A stretch of DNA of 64,000 nt, taken from CAUSKK01 sp963532425. Lineage in GTDB: Bacteria; Pseudomonadota; Gammaproteobacteria; Cardiobacteriales; Cardiobacteriaceae. The DNA lies in assembly GCA_963532425.1 (NCBI GenBank), contig CAUSKK010000002.1, forward strand, positions 62,001 to 126,000, read 5' to 3'. The translations under genes and the position numbers were made by a program. The first letter of the stretch is position 1. Each line of letters opens with the position of its first letter. The notes beneath the pieces were generated by a model. It ran no database searches, was not told the DNA's origin, and worked only from the letters and a program-made list of their open reading frames with translations. Positions 33,834-41,858 of the stretch are shown piece by piece.

Positions 33834-35711
33834 ATGGCTCAATTTTCACGCGAACAAGAAGACGATTTTCTCGAAGAACTCAAAGAACTCAGCGAACGCG
33901 GCCGCGAGCAGGGCTTCCTGACCTTTGCCGAAATCAGCGAACACCTGCCCGAGGGCAGCACCGACGGCGACCGCATGGAGGAAATCATCAGCTACTTTGC
34001 CGAGATGGACATTAAGGTGCTGGAAAGCCGGCCCGATGCCCGCGACGACGTGGTTTCCAGCGACGACAGCGAGGACATCACCACCGCCATCAGCGACGAT
34101 GGCGAAGTGGGCCGCACCACCGACCCGGTGCGCATGTACATGCGGGAAATGGGTGCGGTGGATTTGCTCACCCGCGACGGCGAAATCGCCATTGCCAAGC
34201 GCATCGAGGCCGGTCAGGTGCAGGTGCAACAGACCCTGGCCGAGTATCCACCGGCCATTCGGGCCCTGCTGGCCGAATTCCAGCGCGTCGAGAAGGGCGA
34301 GCTGAAAATTGCCGAGCTGGTCAGCGGCTACGGCAATCCCTACCCCGATGAGGTCGAAGTCCCCGGCAGCGAGGACGGCGACGAGGAAATCATCGACGCC
34401 GACGAGGATAGCCTGGTGGAAAACCTCAACGACATCGACGAGGACGCCGACGAGGACAGCGCCAGCGCCGGCAGTGCCTCCGACAATACGGTCAATGCCG
34501 ATTCCCTGAAGGAGGCCCAGGCCAAGCTGGAGGAGCTGGCCGCCCTGTTCAAGAAATTTGAGACCGCCTTCAAAAAATCCAAGTCGCTGCAGCACAAGCG
34601 CACCGCCGCCCTCTACGAGGATATTCGCGCCCTGTTTGTGCAGTTCAATTTCCCGCAGAAGACCATCGACCTGATGGAAGCCCAGCTGGAGGCGCCGATT
34701 GCGGAAATTCGCGCCATCGAGAAGAAAATTGCCGGGCTGGTGGTGGACAAGGCCGGCATGCCGCGCAAGGATTTTATTAGCCATTTCCCCGGCCACGAGA
34801 CCGACTCCAGCTGGGTGCTGGCCCAGAGCAAGGGCCGGCGCAAATATGCCGAGAAGCTGAAGGGGCTGGTGCTGGAGGTGCAGGCCGAGCAGGAGAAATT
34901 CGGCGCCGTGGAGGCGGCCCAGAGCCTATCCATTGCCACGCTGAAGGACATTCACAAGCGCATCGACAGCGGCAAGGCCCAGACCAAGCGCGCCAAGGAG
35001 GAGATGGTGGAGGCCAATTTGCGCCTGGTGATTTCCATCGCCAAGAAGTACACCAACCGGGGCCTCCAGTTCCTGGATTTGATTCAGGAGGGCAACATTG
35101 GCCTGATGAAGGCCGTGGACAAATTCGAGTACCGGCGCGGCTTCAAGTTTTCCACCTACGCCACCTGGTGGATTCGCCAGGCCATCACCCGCTCCATCGC
35201 CGACCAGGCCCGCACCATTCGCATTCCGGTGCACATGATTGAGACCATCAACAAGCTGAACCGCATTTCGCGCATTCTCGTCCAGCGCAACGGCCGCGAA
35301 CCGACGCCGGAGGAGCTGGCCCGGGAAATGGACATGCCCGAGGACCGCATTCGCAAGGTGCTGAAGATAGCCAAGGAGCCGGTGTCCATGGAAAGCCCTA
35401 TTGGCGACGACGAGGATTCGCATCTGGGCGATTTCATTCAGGACGAGAACATCATTTCGCCGGTGGACGCGGCCACCATTCAGGGCCTGTCCGAGGCCAC
35501 CAATGAGGTGCTGGCGACGCTGACGCCCCGGGAGGAGCGCGTGCTGCGCATGCGTTTTGGCATCGACATGAACACCGACCACACGCTAGAGGAGGTGGGC
35601 CGCCAGTTCGACGTAACCCGGGAACGCATTCGCCAGATTGAGGCCAAGGCCCTGCGCAAGCTGCGCCACCCGAACCGCTCCGAGCTGCTGAAATCCTTTT
35701 TGATTGACTGA
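33834..35711 (+). CDS. rpoD: RNA polymerase primary sigma factor (sigma-70)
   Basis: The housekeeping sigma factor, 625 residues. Region 1.1 is N-terminal; region 1.2 has DPVRMYMREMGAVDLLTR near residue 98. A highly acidic stretch lies near 175-220 in the non-conserved region, with Asp/Glu runs broken by SASAGSAS. Region 2 holds LDLIQEGNIGLMKAVDKFEY and FSTYATWWIRQAITR (-10 recognition and melting), region 3 HMIETINKLNRISR, and region 4 LEEVGRQFDVTRERIRQIE (-35 recognition). It ends the rpsU-yqeY-dnaG-rpoD operon, and a palindrome-built terminator follows. Confidence 0.98.
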   Translation: MAQFSREQEDDFLEELKELSERGREQGFLTFAEISEHLPEGSTDGDRMEEIISYFAEMDIKVLESRPDARDDVVSSDDSEDITTAISDDGEVGRTTDPVRMYMREMGAVDLLTRDGEIAIAKRIEAGQVQVQQTLAEYPPAIRALLAEFQRVEKGELKIAELVSGYGNPYPDEVEVPGSEDGDEEIIDADEDSLVENLNDIDEDADEDSASAGSASDNTVNADSLKEAQAKLEELAALFKKFETAFKKSKSLQHKRTAALYEDIRALFVQFNFPQKTIDLMEAQLEAPIAEIRAIEKKIAGLVVDKAGMPRKDFISHFPGHETDSSWVLAQSKGRRKYAEKLKGLVLEVQAEQEKFGAVEAAQSLSIATLKDIHKRIDSGKAQTKRAKEEMVEANLRLVISIAKKYTNRGLQFLDLIQEGNIGLMKAVDKFEYRRGFKFSTYATWWIRQAITRSIADQARTIRIPVHMIETINKLNRISRILVQRNGREPTPEELAREMDMPEDRIRKVLKIAKEPVSMESPIGDDEDSHLGDFIQDENIISPVDAATIQGLSEATNEVLATLTPREERVLRMRFGIDMNTDHTLEEVGRQFDVTRERIRQIEAKALRKLRHPNRSELLKSFLID

Positions 35712-35736
35712 TGGCCGCCGGGCCCCGCCCCCACCC

Positions 35737-35764
35737 AGCGCTTCCCCCGGGAAGCGCTTTTTTT
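35737..35764 (+). terminator. rpoD terminator formed by two palindrome elements
   Basis: AGCGCTTCCC-CC-GGGAAGCGCT is a perfect 10-bp hairpin directly followed by a run of T. Two oppositely flanked GAAGCGCTTC elements make up the two arms. Confidence 0.92.
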
Positions 35765-36104
35765 ACGCCCCCCGGCGGCCAAAAAATCCAAAACCGAAGC
35801 GCTTCGTTATGAACAAAGCGCTTTAACTAAAATTCCGCAGCCCGAAGCGCTTCCCCCTGTTTACGCCGGCGCGGGATTATTCCCAGTCGCTGCCTCCGGT
35901 CGAAGCGCTTCGTTCCCGGTCGCCAGGAAATCAGATTGGCAGAACCAACACGGTGCAGCAAAGACCGAAGCGCTTCCCCTCCGGGCCGGGGGCTAAGACC
36001 GAAGCGCTTCGACCCAACTCCCCAGCCCGAAGCGCTTCCCTTCTCGGCCGCCGGGAAAACGGTTTTCGCCGTGAGCACCGCCGGGCGCCGCAGGCGCTGC
36101 GCCC
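35765..36104. repeat. Palindrome tract between convergent rpoD and anmK
   Basis: Six exact GAAGCGCTTC copies in about 250 bp, mostly with the reversed polarity (GACC or GCCC on the left, CCCC on the right). The final 60 bp before the anmK stop are GC-rich with no copy. No gene or clear minus-strand terminator for anmK is seen. Confidence 0.8.
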
Positions 36105-37169
36105 TCAGGCCGGATAGATGGCGCCCAGAATGCGGCGTTGGCCGCCGGTAACCGGGCCCAGCTCCAGCGGCTTCCCGGCCAGACACTGGGCCGCCAGCCA
36201 GGCAAACCCGGCCGCCTCCAGGGCCTCGGCCGGCAGCGGCGGGGGCAGCGCTTCCCAGCCCGGCAGCAGGGCCGCCAGCCGTTCGCGGAGAAAATCATTG
36301 TGGGCGCCGCCGCCCATCAGGCAGTAGTGCGGGCCGGGGCTGTGGCGGCGCAGGTCGGTGGCAATGGTGGTGGCGGTCAGTTCCAGCAGCGTACGTTGCA
36401 CGTCGGCCGGGGCCGTCGTGGGCACCGAGGCCAGCCGCGCGCCGAGCCAGCGCGGGTGAAAATCGTCCCGGCCGGTACTCTTCGGCGGCGGTCGCTGAAA
36501 ATAGGGGTCGGCCAGCAGCACTTCCAGAAGCTCGGGGCACAGGCGACCGGAGCGGGCCCAGGCGCCGCCGGCGTCATAGGGCCGCCGTTGGTGGAGCTGC
36601 ACCCAGTAATCCAGCAGCACATTGCCCGGGCCACTGTCCCAGCCCCGGGCGTCGTCGGCGGCCAGCAGGCTGACATTGGCAAAGCCGCCGATGTTCACCA
36701 CCGCCAGCGGCCGTTGCGGAAAGAAGGCCCGCTGGAACAGCGGTGCCAGCGGGGCCCCCTGGCCGCCGGCGGCCACATCGCGGCGGCGAAAGTCGGTGAT
36801 GACGGTGATGCCGCTGAGTTCGGCCAGCAGGGCGGCGTCCTGGATTTGCACGGTGTAGGGTGGCCGGCCATCGGGCCGGTGGCGAATGGTCTGGCCGTGG
36901 TAGCCGACGGCGGCGATGGCCGCCGGGGGCAGCGCTTCCCGCTCCAGCAGTTCGGCGATGGCGCGGGCGGCGAGCCGGGCCAGCTCATCGGCGGCAACGG
37001 CGGCCCGGTGGATTTCATCGGGGCCGGACTGGTTCAGGGCGCGCAGTTCGGCGCCCAGGGCCGGGGGCAGGGGCAGGCTGTGGTGGGCACGATAGCGACC
37101 GTCCGTCAGCAGCGCCACATCGACGCCGTCGAGGCTGGTGCCGGTCATAATGCCAAGGAAATGGGCCAT
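36105..37169 (-). CDS. anmK: Anhydro-N-acetylmuramic acid kinase
   Basis: AnmK opens and phosphorylates 1,6-anhydro-MurNAc to MurNAc-6-phosphate, the next steps of wall recycling after AmpG import. The 354-residue protein has the family signature FLGIMTGTSLDGVDVAL at residues 4-20, GYHGQTIRHRP, VNIGGFANVSLL, DSGPGNVLLDYW and MGGGAHNDFLRERL (ATP-binding ASKHA fold). Length is normal. There is no clear SD before the ATG. It diverges from the secreted-protein gene at 37267, with about 97 bp between. Confidence 0.96.
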   Translation of the reverse strand: MAHFLGIMTGTSLDGVDVALLTDGRYRAHHSLPLPPALGAELRALNQSGPDEIHRAAVAADELARLAARAIAELLEREALPPAAIAAVGYHGQTIRHRPDGRPPYTVQIQDAALLAELSGITVITDFRRRDVAAGGQGAPLAPLFQRAFFPQRPLAVVNIGGFANVSLLAADDARGWDSGPGNVLLDYWVQLHQRRPYDAGGAWARSGRLCPELLEVLLADPYFQRPPPKSTGRDDFHPRWLGARLASVPTTAPADVQRTLLELTATTIATDLRRHSPGPHYCLMGGGAHNDFLRERLAALLPGWEALPPPLPAEALEAAGFAWLAAQCLAGKPLELGPVTGGQRRILGAIYPA

Positions 37170-37210
37170 AGATTTTCGTCCAAAAGGGCCAATTCTAATG
37201 ACGAAGCGGC

Positions 37211-37239
37211 TTGCCCGTCCGGCCGTCGGCCACTAAAGT
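37211..37239 (+). promoter_or_regulatory. Probable promoter of the secreted-protein gene at 37267
   Basis: TTGCCC and TAAAGT with a 17-bp spacer, 27 bp before the start. On the other strand TAGAAT (37192-37197) could be the anmK -10 element. Confidence 0.5.
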
Positions 37240-37266
37240 AGCCGCTCCTTAGCACGAGGATTAATC

Positions 37267-38304
37267 ATGAACAAACAAACTTTATGCCTAATTTTTACCC
37301 TGCCGGCCCTGGCCGCCGCCCAGACTCTGCCCCTGGCCGATAGCTTCGAGATTCCCGAGGAGCGCCCGGCCCTCTATGCCATCGGCCGCAGCAGCACCAC
37401 CACCGCCCCCCTGACCCTGACCCTCAGCCCCAGCGGCGGGGCCATCGTCGCCCGGGTGCCCACCGGGGCCAAGGTCGGCGTGCTGCTGGTGGACCAGGAC
37501 GGCCGCCAGCTGCTGCGCAATGCCTTCGGTCTCACCGGCTGGGCCCAGACCAACGCCAACGGCGACGATGACGATTTCCCCGCCCTGGCCCAGCGGCCGA
37601 GCACGGCCAAGGGGGAGCCGGCGCCGCTGACCCTGAACTATCTGCCCACCCTCGGCCAGCCCGAGGACGGCCGCCGCTATTGGCTCTCCGGCAGCCGCCA
37701 GACCGACGCCCCCCGGCCCGGGGCCCGCGCCTACCAGCGCCTGCTGACCAGCGCCCTGCGGCCGGCCGGCCCGCGCTATCACTTCGACTGCCACAGCGGC
37801 CTCGGCGCCCACTGCCTGCTCCGTCTGGACGGCACCCCGACCCCCCAGGCCCCCCGGCTGAGCGGCCGCGATTTCTATCTGCCCGGCGATGGCTTCGTCT
37901 ATGTCATCAGCAACGCCGCCCCCTTCCCCCTGCGCCAGAAATGGACGCTGACCGAACAGGGCTTCAGCGAGGTGCCCCAGCCCTACTACTATCTCGGTCT
38001 GGACAGCGTCTATCACGGCCGGCGCTCGGACCGACCCAACGGCGAAGCGCTCCCCCTGGCCCTGACCCGCAACCCCGACGGCGGCAAAGCCGTGGCCGAG
38101 CTCAAGCCCGGCGACCCGCTCCAGCTGCTGTTGCTCGACCGTTCCCAGCCCTGCCCGGCCGAGGCCGACCGGCCCGAGGGCTGCGCCGAGGTGGTGCTGC
38201 TGGCCAAAACCGCCAGGGGCCAATTCGGCTGGCTGCGTTTCAACGGTCTGGCCCCGACGGCCCCGCGCCTCGACCTGGCCAGCGCCCCGGCCGCTAGACG
38301 CTAA
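37267..38304 (+). CDS. Hypothetical secreted protein, 345 aa
   Basis: An N-terminal signal peptide (residues 1-18, ending AAA-QT) is followed by a mature part rich in Pro, Leu, Asp and Gly, with four Cys at about 175, 183, 292 and 301, which could form disulfides. Beta-strand-like stretches recur (APLTLTLSPSGGAIVARV, QLLLLDRSQPC), and the last third has GQFGWLRF. No repeats or catalytic motif were recognised, and I cannot assign a family. A good promoter and a strong terminator flank it, so it is a single-gene unit. Periplasm or outside is the expected location. Confidence 0.75.
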   Translation: MNKQTLCLIFTLPALAAAQTLPLADSFEIPEERPALYAIGRSSTTTAPLTLTLSPSGGAIVARVPTGAKVGVLLVDQDGRQLLRNAFGLTGWAQTNANGDDDDFPALAQRPSTAKGEPAPLTLNYLPTLGQPEDGRRYWLSGSRQTDAPRPGARAYQRLLTSALRPAGPRYHFDCHSGLGAHCLLRLDGTPTPQAPRLSGRDFYLPGDGFVYVISNAAPFPLRQKWTLTEQGFSEVPQPYYYLGLDSVYHGRRSDRPNGEALPLALTRNPDGGKAVAELKPGDPLQLLLLDRSQPCPAEADRPEGCAEVVLLAKTARGQFGWLRFNGLAPTAPRLDLASAPAARR

Positions 38305-38343
38305 AAAAAAAATCTCCAACCCTCGGGCTGGAGATTTTTTTTT
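38303..38343. terminator. Bidirectional intrinsic terminator
   Basis: AATCTCCA and TGGAGATT form the stem with GC-rich inner pairing; a run of A on the left and of T on the right lets it serve both strands. Confidence 0.9.
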
Positions 38344-38372
38344 AGGGGAAGCGCTTCCCCCCAGCGGCCCCC

Positions 38373-38407
38373 AAAAAAGAAGCGCTCCCCCCTTCCGGAG
38401 GGAACGC
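38373..38407 (-). terminator. Terminator of glnB
   Basis: On the minus strand GCGTTCCCTCC-GGAA-GGGGGGAGCGC pairs over 11 positions (two G-T) and is followed by TTCTTTTTT. The right arm contains a GAAGCGCTCC-type palindrome variant. A 16-bp perfect palindrome, GGGGAAGCGCTTCCCC, lies just beyond. Confidence 0.82.
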
Positions 38408-38437
38408 CTGCCCGAATTCACCCGGCCGCGCGGTGGC

Positions 38438-38776
38438 CTAGAGGGCGTCCTCGTTAAGCTCCCGGGTGCGGATGCGCACCACCTGGCTGAGCGGATAGAC
38501 GAAGATTTTGCCGTCGCCGATGGCCCCGCTGTAGGCCGCCGTGCAGATGGTGTCGATGACCAGGTCGGTCTGCTCGGCGCTGACGGCCAGTTCAATTTTG
38601 ATTTTCGGCACCAGGCTAATCACATACTCCGCGCCGCGATAGAGCTCGGTGTGGCCCTTCTGCTGGCCGAAGCCCTTCACCTCGGTGATGGTCATGCCAT
38701 TGACGCCAATTTCCATCAGCGCGTCTTGCACATCGTCCTGCTTAAAGGCGCGGATTATCGCCACAATCATGTTCAT
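38438..38776 (-). CDS. glnB: PII nitrogen regulatory protein
   Basis: PII proteins sense 2-oxoglutarate, ATP/ADP and nitrogen status and control GlnD/NtrB/AmtB partners. The 112-residue protein has the T-loop GQQKGHTELYRGAEYVI with the uridylylation site Tyr 51 and the C-terminal GDGKIFVYPLSQVVRIRTRE. Length and motifs are typical; GlnB and GlnK cannot be separated with certainty, and no amtB is nearby. GGAGG precedes the first ATG. It lies 15 bp behind pyrB on the same strand, an unusual partner that hints at nitrogen-linked control of pyrimidine synthesis. Confidence 0.93.
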   Translation of the reverse strand: MNMIVAIIRAFKQDDVQDALMEIGVNGMTITEVKGFGQQKGHTELYRGAEYVISLVPKIKIELAVSAEQTDLVIDTICTAAYSGAIGDGKIFVYPLSQVVRIRTRELNEDAL

Positions 38777-38791
38777 TGCTTCGTTCCTCCC

Positions 38792-39823
38792 CTAGGCCTT
38801 CAGCCGCCGGCCGTAGTGCTCCGGCACAAAGCCCCGGCGCGGCACGAAGTATTTTTCCAGCTCGTCGGCCACGCCCAGCACGCTGGCAAACAGGGCCATG
38901 CGCATGGTTACGCCGTTGTCGGCCTGGCGGAAGATGGCGAGCCGGGGCAGGTCGTCCAAATCGGTGCCCAGGTCATAGGCGCCGGCGCGGCTGTCCCGGG
39001 GCAGCGGGTGCAGAATGATGGCATCGGCCGGGGCGTAGCGTTCCACATTGGCCCGGTTCAACCGAAGCGCTTCGCTGTAGCCCTCCAGCTTTTCGCCGTT
39101 CTCGATGCGCTCGCGCTGAATGCGGGTGGCATAGATGACATCGACGCCGGGCAGGCCGTTCTGCAGCGAATCGAACTCCTCGACCCGGTGGCCGGCCCGC
39201 TGCAGTTCCGCCAGCAGTTCGGCCGGGGCGCGCAGATGGTCCGGGGCGATGAATTTAAAGTGAATGCCGTTGAACTTGGCCAGCAGCTGGCTGAGCGAAT
39301 GGATGGTGCGACCGTGTTTGAGGTCGCCAACCAGGGCGATGCTGAGGCCGTCGATGGTTTTGCCAAGGGCGGCGAATTCCTTCTCGATGGTGTAGTAGTC
39401 CAGCAGGGCCTGGCTCGGGTGCTGGCCGGTGCCGTCGCCGGCGTTGATGACCGGCACATTGATATTCGCCGCAAACTCGGCCACCGAGCCCGTTTCCGGG
39501 TGGCGCATGACGATGACATCGGCATAGCCGGCGATGACCCGGGCGGTGTCGGCCAGACTTTCGCCCTTGGACAACGAGGAAAAGCTAAAGCCGGTGCTGT
39601 CGCAGACGGCGCCGCCGAGCCGGGCGAAGGCGGTGTGGAAGCTGAGCCGGGTGCGGGTGCTGGCCTCGAAAAAGAGGTTGGCCATTACGGCCCCCTCCAG
39701 CACGGTGCAATGCTGGCGCCGCTGGGCCACCGGCTCCAGCCGTTTCGCCACGGCCAGCAGCGCTTCCAGTTCGGCGCGGTTGAATTGGTTGATGGACAGG
39801 ACATGGCGTCCAAGCAGAGACAT
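38792..39823 (-). CDS. pyrB: Aspartate carbamoyltransferase catalytic chain
   Basis: PyrB makes carbamoyl-aspartate, the first committed step of pyrimidine synthesis. The 343-residue protein has FFEASTRTRLSFHTAF (carbamoyl-phosphate site), GDGTGQHPSQALLD, VGDLKHGRTIHSL and HPLPRDSRAG. It is longer than the E. coli chain (311), with extra residues at the C-terminus (ADELEKYFVPRRGFVPEH), as in the class found without a PyrI partner; no pyrI is seen nearby. One palindrome is read as Glu-Ala-Leu-Arg near residue 252. AGGAGG precedes the start. Confidence 0.95.
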   Translation of the reverse strand: MSLLGRHVLSINQFNRAELEALLAVAKRLEPVAQRRQHCTVLEGAVMANLFFEASTRTRLSFHTAFARLGGAVCDSTGFSFSSLSKGESLADTARVIAGYADVIVMRHPETGSVAEFAANINVPVINAGDGTGQHPSQALLDYYTIEKEFAALGKTIDGLSIALVGDLKHGRTIHSLSQLLAKFNGIHFKFIAPDHLRAPAELLAELQRAGHRVEEFDSLQNGLPGVDVIYATRIQRERIENGEKLEGYSEALRLNRANVERYAPADAIILHPLPRDSRAGAYDLGTDLDDLPRLAIFRQADNGVTMRMALFASVLGVADELEKYFVPRRGFVPEHYGRRLKA

Positions 39824-39852
39824 GGGAACCTCCTCGGGAAATTGACGTTCCT

Positions 39853-39858
39853 ATTATA
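39853..39858 (-). promoter_or_regulatory. Possible -10 element of pyrB-glnB
   Basis: A perfect TATAAT on the minus strand in the 44-bp gap between azlD and pyrB, about 30 bp before the pyrB start. The -35 match is poor. Confidence 0.4.
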
Positions 39859-39867
39859 GAGCGCCGG

Positions 39868-40164
39868 CTAGAACAGCCGTTGCAGCAGCGCCGCCGAGGC
39901 CACCGCCAGCGTTACCGTCGTCAGCATATTCCAGCGCGTGGCGGCGTAGACGGTCAGGGCCAGGGCGAGCAGCTCGGCCGGCCGGTCGCTGCCGAAATGG
40001 GGGGCCAGCACCGCCAGCAGCACGCAGCCCGGCGCCGTGTTCATCAGGTGCTGGACGCGCGGACTCAGCGGCCGCTGGCGCAGCAGCAGAAAACCGCCGA
40101 TGCGGCAGAGATAGGTCATCAGCGTCATGCCGAGCAGGGTCAGCAGAAATTCCAGGGAAATCAT
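39868..40164 (-). CDS. azlD: AzlD-family small subunit of a branched-chain amino acid exporter
   Basis: The 98-residue hydrophobic protein has about three to four membrane helices and the AzlD features TYLCRIGGFLLL near residue 17 and ALTVYAATRWN further on. AzlC and AzlD together export branched-chain or related amino acids. The ATG at 40164 overlaps the azlC stop by ATGA, so the subunits are co-translated. Confidence 0.88.
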   Translation of the reverse strand: MISLEFLLTLLGMTLMTYLCRIGGFLLLRQRPLSPRVQHLMNTAPGCVLLAVLAPHFGSDRPAELLALALTVYAATRWNMLTTVTLAVASAALLQRLF

Positions 40165-40853
40165 GATTTTTTGCCGCCCTGATGGTAGGCCAGGGCCAGG
40201 CCGGCGCCGGTGCCGGCGATGACGTAGAGGCCGCCCTGGGGCTGCCAGCGGTAGAGCAGCGTCGCCACCACCAGACTGAGCAGCCAGGGCAGCGCCTCCT
40301 CCTTGCGGCCGCGCCACATGCCGCGAATGATGACGAGGAAGACCGCCGGAAAGGCCATACCGAAGCCGTACTGGCGCAAATCGCCGAGCCAGGCGCCGCA
40401 GTAGCTGCCAACGAGGCCGCCGCTCACCCACATCAGATAGAGCGGCACCGCCGTGCCGAAGTAGTAGGGAAAATCGAAGTGGCCGATTTGCTGGGCCCGG
40501 CTGATGGTCAGGGCCCAGGTTTCGTCGGTGAGCACGTAGAGGGCCGGCAGCACCCGGCGTAGCGGCTCGTCCTTCAAATGGGGCACCAGGGTGGCGCCCA
40601 TGAGGATATAGCGGCTGTTAATCATCAGGGTCATGAAAATAATCAGCAGCACCGGCGCCGGGCTGGCCCAGAGGCCGACGGCGGCGAACTCCGAACCGCC
40701 GGCAAAATTGACGCCCATCAGTAGGGCGGTTTCGAGGGCATTCAGACCCTTGGCCTGGGCTTCGGCGCCGAGGATAAGGGCGAAGGGAATCAGGCCGAGG
40801 ATAACCGGCGTACTGTCGCGCAGGCCCCGGCCGAAGGAGGTTTCCATGATCAT
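40161..40853 (-). CDS. azlC: AzlC-family large subunit of a branched-chain amino acid exporter
   Basis: A 230-residue inner-membrane protein with about five to six helices. Family landmarks: PVILGLIPFALILGAEAQAKG at residues 16-36, FAGGSEFAAVGLW, LMINSRYILMGATLVPHL and LTDETWALTI. It pairs with azlD immediately downstream. The DNA just upstream (40876-40953) is a vestigial copy of the 3' end of the next upstream gene. Confidence 0.9.
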   Translation of the reverse strand: MIMETSFGRGLRDSTPVILGLIPFALILGAEAQAKGLNALETALLMGVNFAGGSEFAAVGLWASPAPVLLIIFMTLMINSRYILMGATLVPHLKDEPLRRVLPALYVLTDETWALTISRAQQIGHFDFPYYFGTAVPLYLMWVSGGLVGSYCGAWLGDLRQYGFGMAFPAVFLVIIRGMWRGRKEEALPWLLSLVVATLLYRWQPQGGLYVIAGTGAGLALAYHQGGKKS

Positions 40854-40875
40854 AGACTTCCTAAAAAGTCCGCCA

Positions 40876-40953
40876 TTTTACGACCGCCCCCAGACTGCGC
40901 CCCAGCAGCCGGGCCGCCCGGCCGAAGGAGAACGACCAGAGGCCGGGGGCGGT
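40876..40953 (-). pseudogene. Vestigial partial copy of the 3' end of the TehA-like gene
   Basis: This 78-bp stretch begins with TTTTACGACCG, exactly as the gene's 3' end does at 40954. It then matches in order the segments ACTGCG-CCCAGCAGC and CGAAGGAGAA-GACCAGAGGCC that lie farther inside the gene. Read on the minus strand it gives GLWSFSFG and LLGRSL, both found near the true C-terminus, with the residues between them deleted. CCGCCCCC and GGGGGCGG at its ends can pair. Confidence 0.65.
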
Positions 40954-40955
40954 TT

Positions 40956-41858
40956 TTACGACCGGAGCAGCAGCAAACTGCGGCCCAGCAGCAGGGCCAG
41001 CAGAGCGTTGGCGGTGAGAAACAGCGTCCAGCCCAGGGCCGGCAGGGCCTGCCGCTGAATGAGCACCAGCGCCGCGCCGGCCAGGGCCGCCAGACCGAAG
41101 GAGAATGACCAGAGGCCGAGGCTAAATTGGCCGTTGCTGAGCCAGTGGAAATTGCGGGCGAGGAATAGGCCCTGGAGCAGGCCGTAGCCGAGCAGCAGCA
41201 GGGCGAGCAAATCGACGGTGCCGCCGTTCAGGGTGAAATGGGCGTTGAGGCCGACGAAGGCCGGGGCCAGGACGATGCCGAGGCTGGGGCGCAGTTCCGG
41301 GGCGGCGGCAAAACGGCGCAGCCGCTGCAGCAAAATCGGCTCGTAAATAATCCAGGCGAGCAGGCCGGCGCCGAGGAAGAGGCGGCCGTAGTCGGGGCAG
41401 TCGAGGACGCCCAGGGCGGCGGCACTGGTGAAACTGGCGGCCACCGTTGGCAGGTAGAAGGTCGGCACCACCGCCTCCTCGCAGAAATTGCCCTGCCACA
41501 GCGGTGCCACCCGCAGCGCCACAAAGAGCAGCTGGCCGCCGATGCCGAGGCCAATCAGGGCCAGGGCCAGCGGGCGCAGGGCCGGCAGCAGCAGCAGGCC
41601 GATGATAATCGTGGTAATCGGCAGCAGGGCGAGCAGGGCAAAGCGGCTGGGGTGGCGGTATTCGGCCTGGAGGCCGGCCCGGTCGTGCTGCCAGCGCCAG
41701 TGCAGACCGTAGAGGCAGCGCAGCCAGAGGGCGCCGGCGGCCAGGGCCAGGGTCAGACTCGGCAGCGCCGGCCAGTGCCAGAGCGCTTCGGCCCGGCGCC
41801 AGACCAGGGCCAGAGCACCGGTGCCGAGCACCAGAGAAAAATGGCTGGTGGGATACAT
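40956..41858 (-). CDS. TehA/SLAC1-family (TDT) membrane channel
   Basis: The 300-residue protein is almost wholly hydrophobic, with about ten helices, the number in the tellurite-resistance/dicarboxylate transporter family. The N-terminal YPTSHFSLVLGTGALALVWR, the loop ending in EEAVVPTFYLPTVAASFTSA and LNAHFTLNGG follow the TehA pattern. TehA is an anion channel; the substrate here is unknown. GGAG precedes the ATG. It is followed on the same strand by azlC-azlD, after the vestigial 3' copy. Confidence 0.82.
   Translation of the reverse strand: MYPTSHFSLVLGTGALALVWRRAEALWHWPALPSLTLALAAGALWLRCLYGLHWRWQHDRAGLQAEYRHPSRFALLALLPITTIIIGLLLLPALRPLALALIGLGIGGQLLFVALRVAPLWQGNFCEEAVVPTFYLPTVAASFTSAAALGVLDCPDYGRLFLGAGLLAWIIYEPILLQRLRRFAAAPELRPSLGIVLAPAFVGLNAHFTLNGGTVDLLALLLLGYGLLQGLFLARNFHWLSNGQFSLGLWSFSFGLAALAGAALVLIQRQALPALGWTLFLTANALLALLLGRSLLLLRS

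Noticed and set aside
40884..40957. Intrinsic terminator on the plus strand (CCGCCCCC and GGGGGCGG with T-run)
   Set aside because: The arms are 53 bases apart and no plus-strand gene lies upstream; better explained by the vestigial gene copy.
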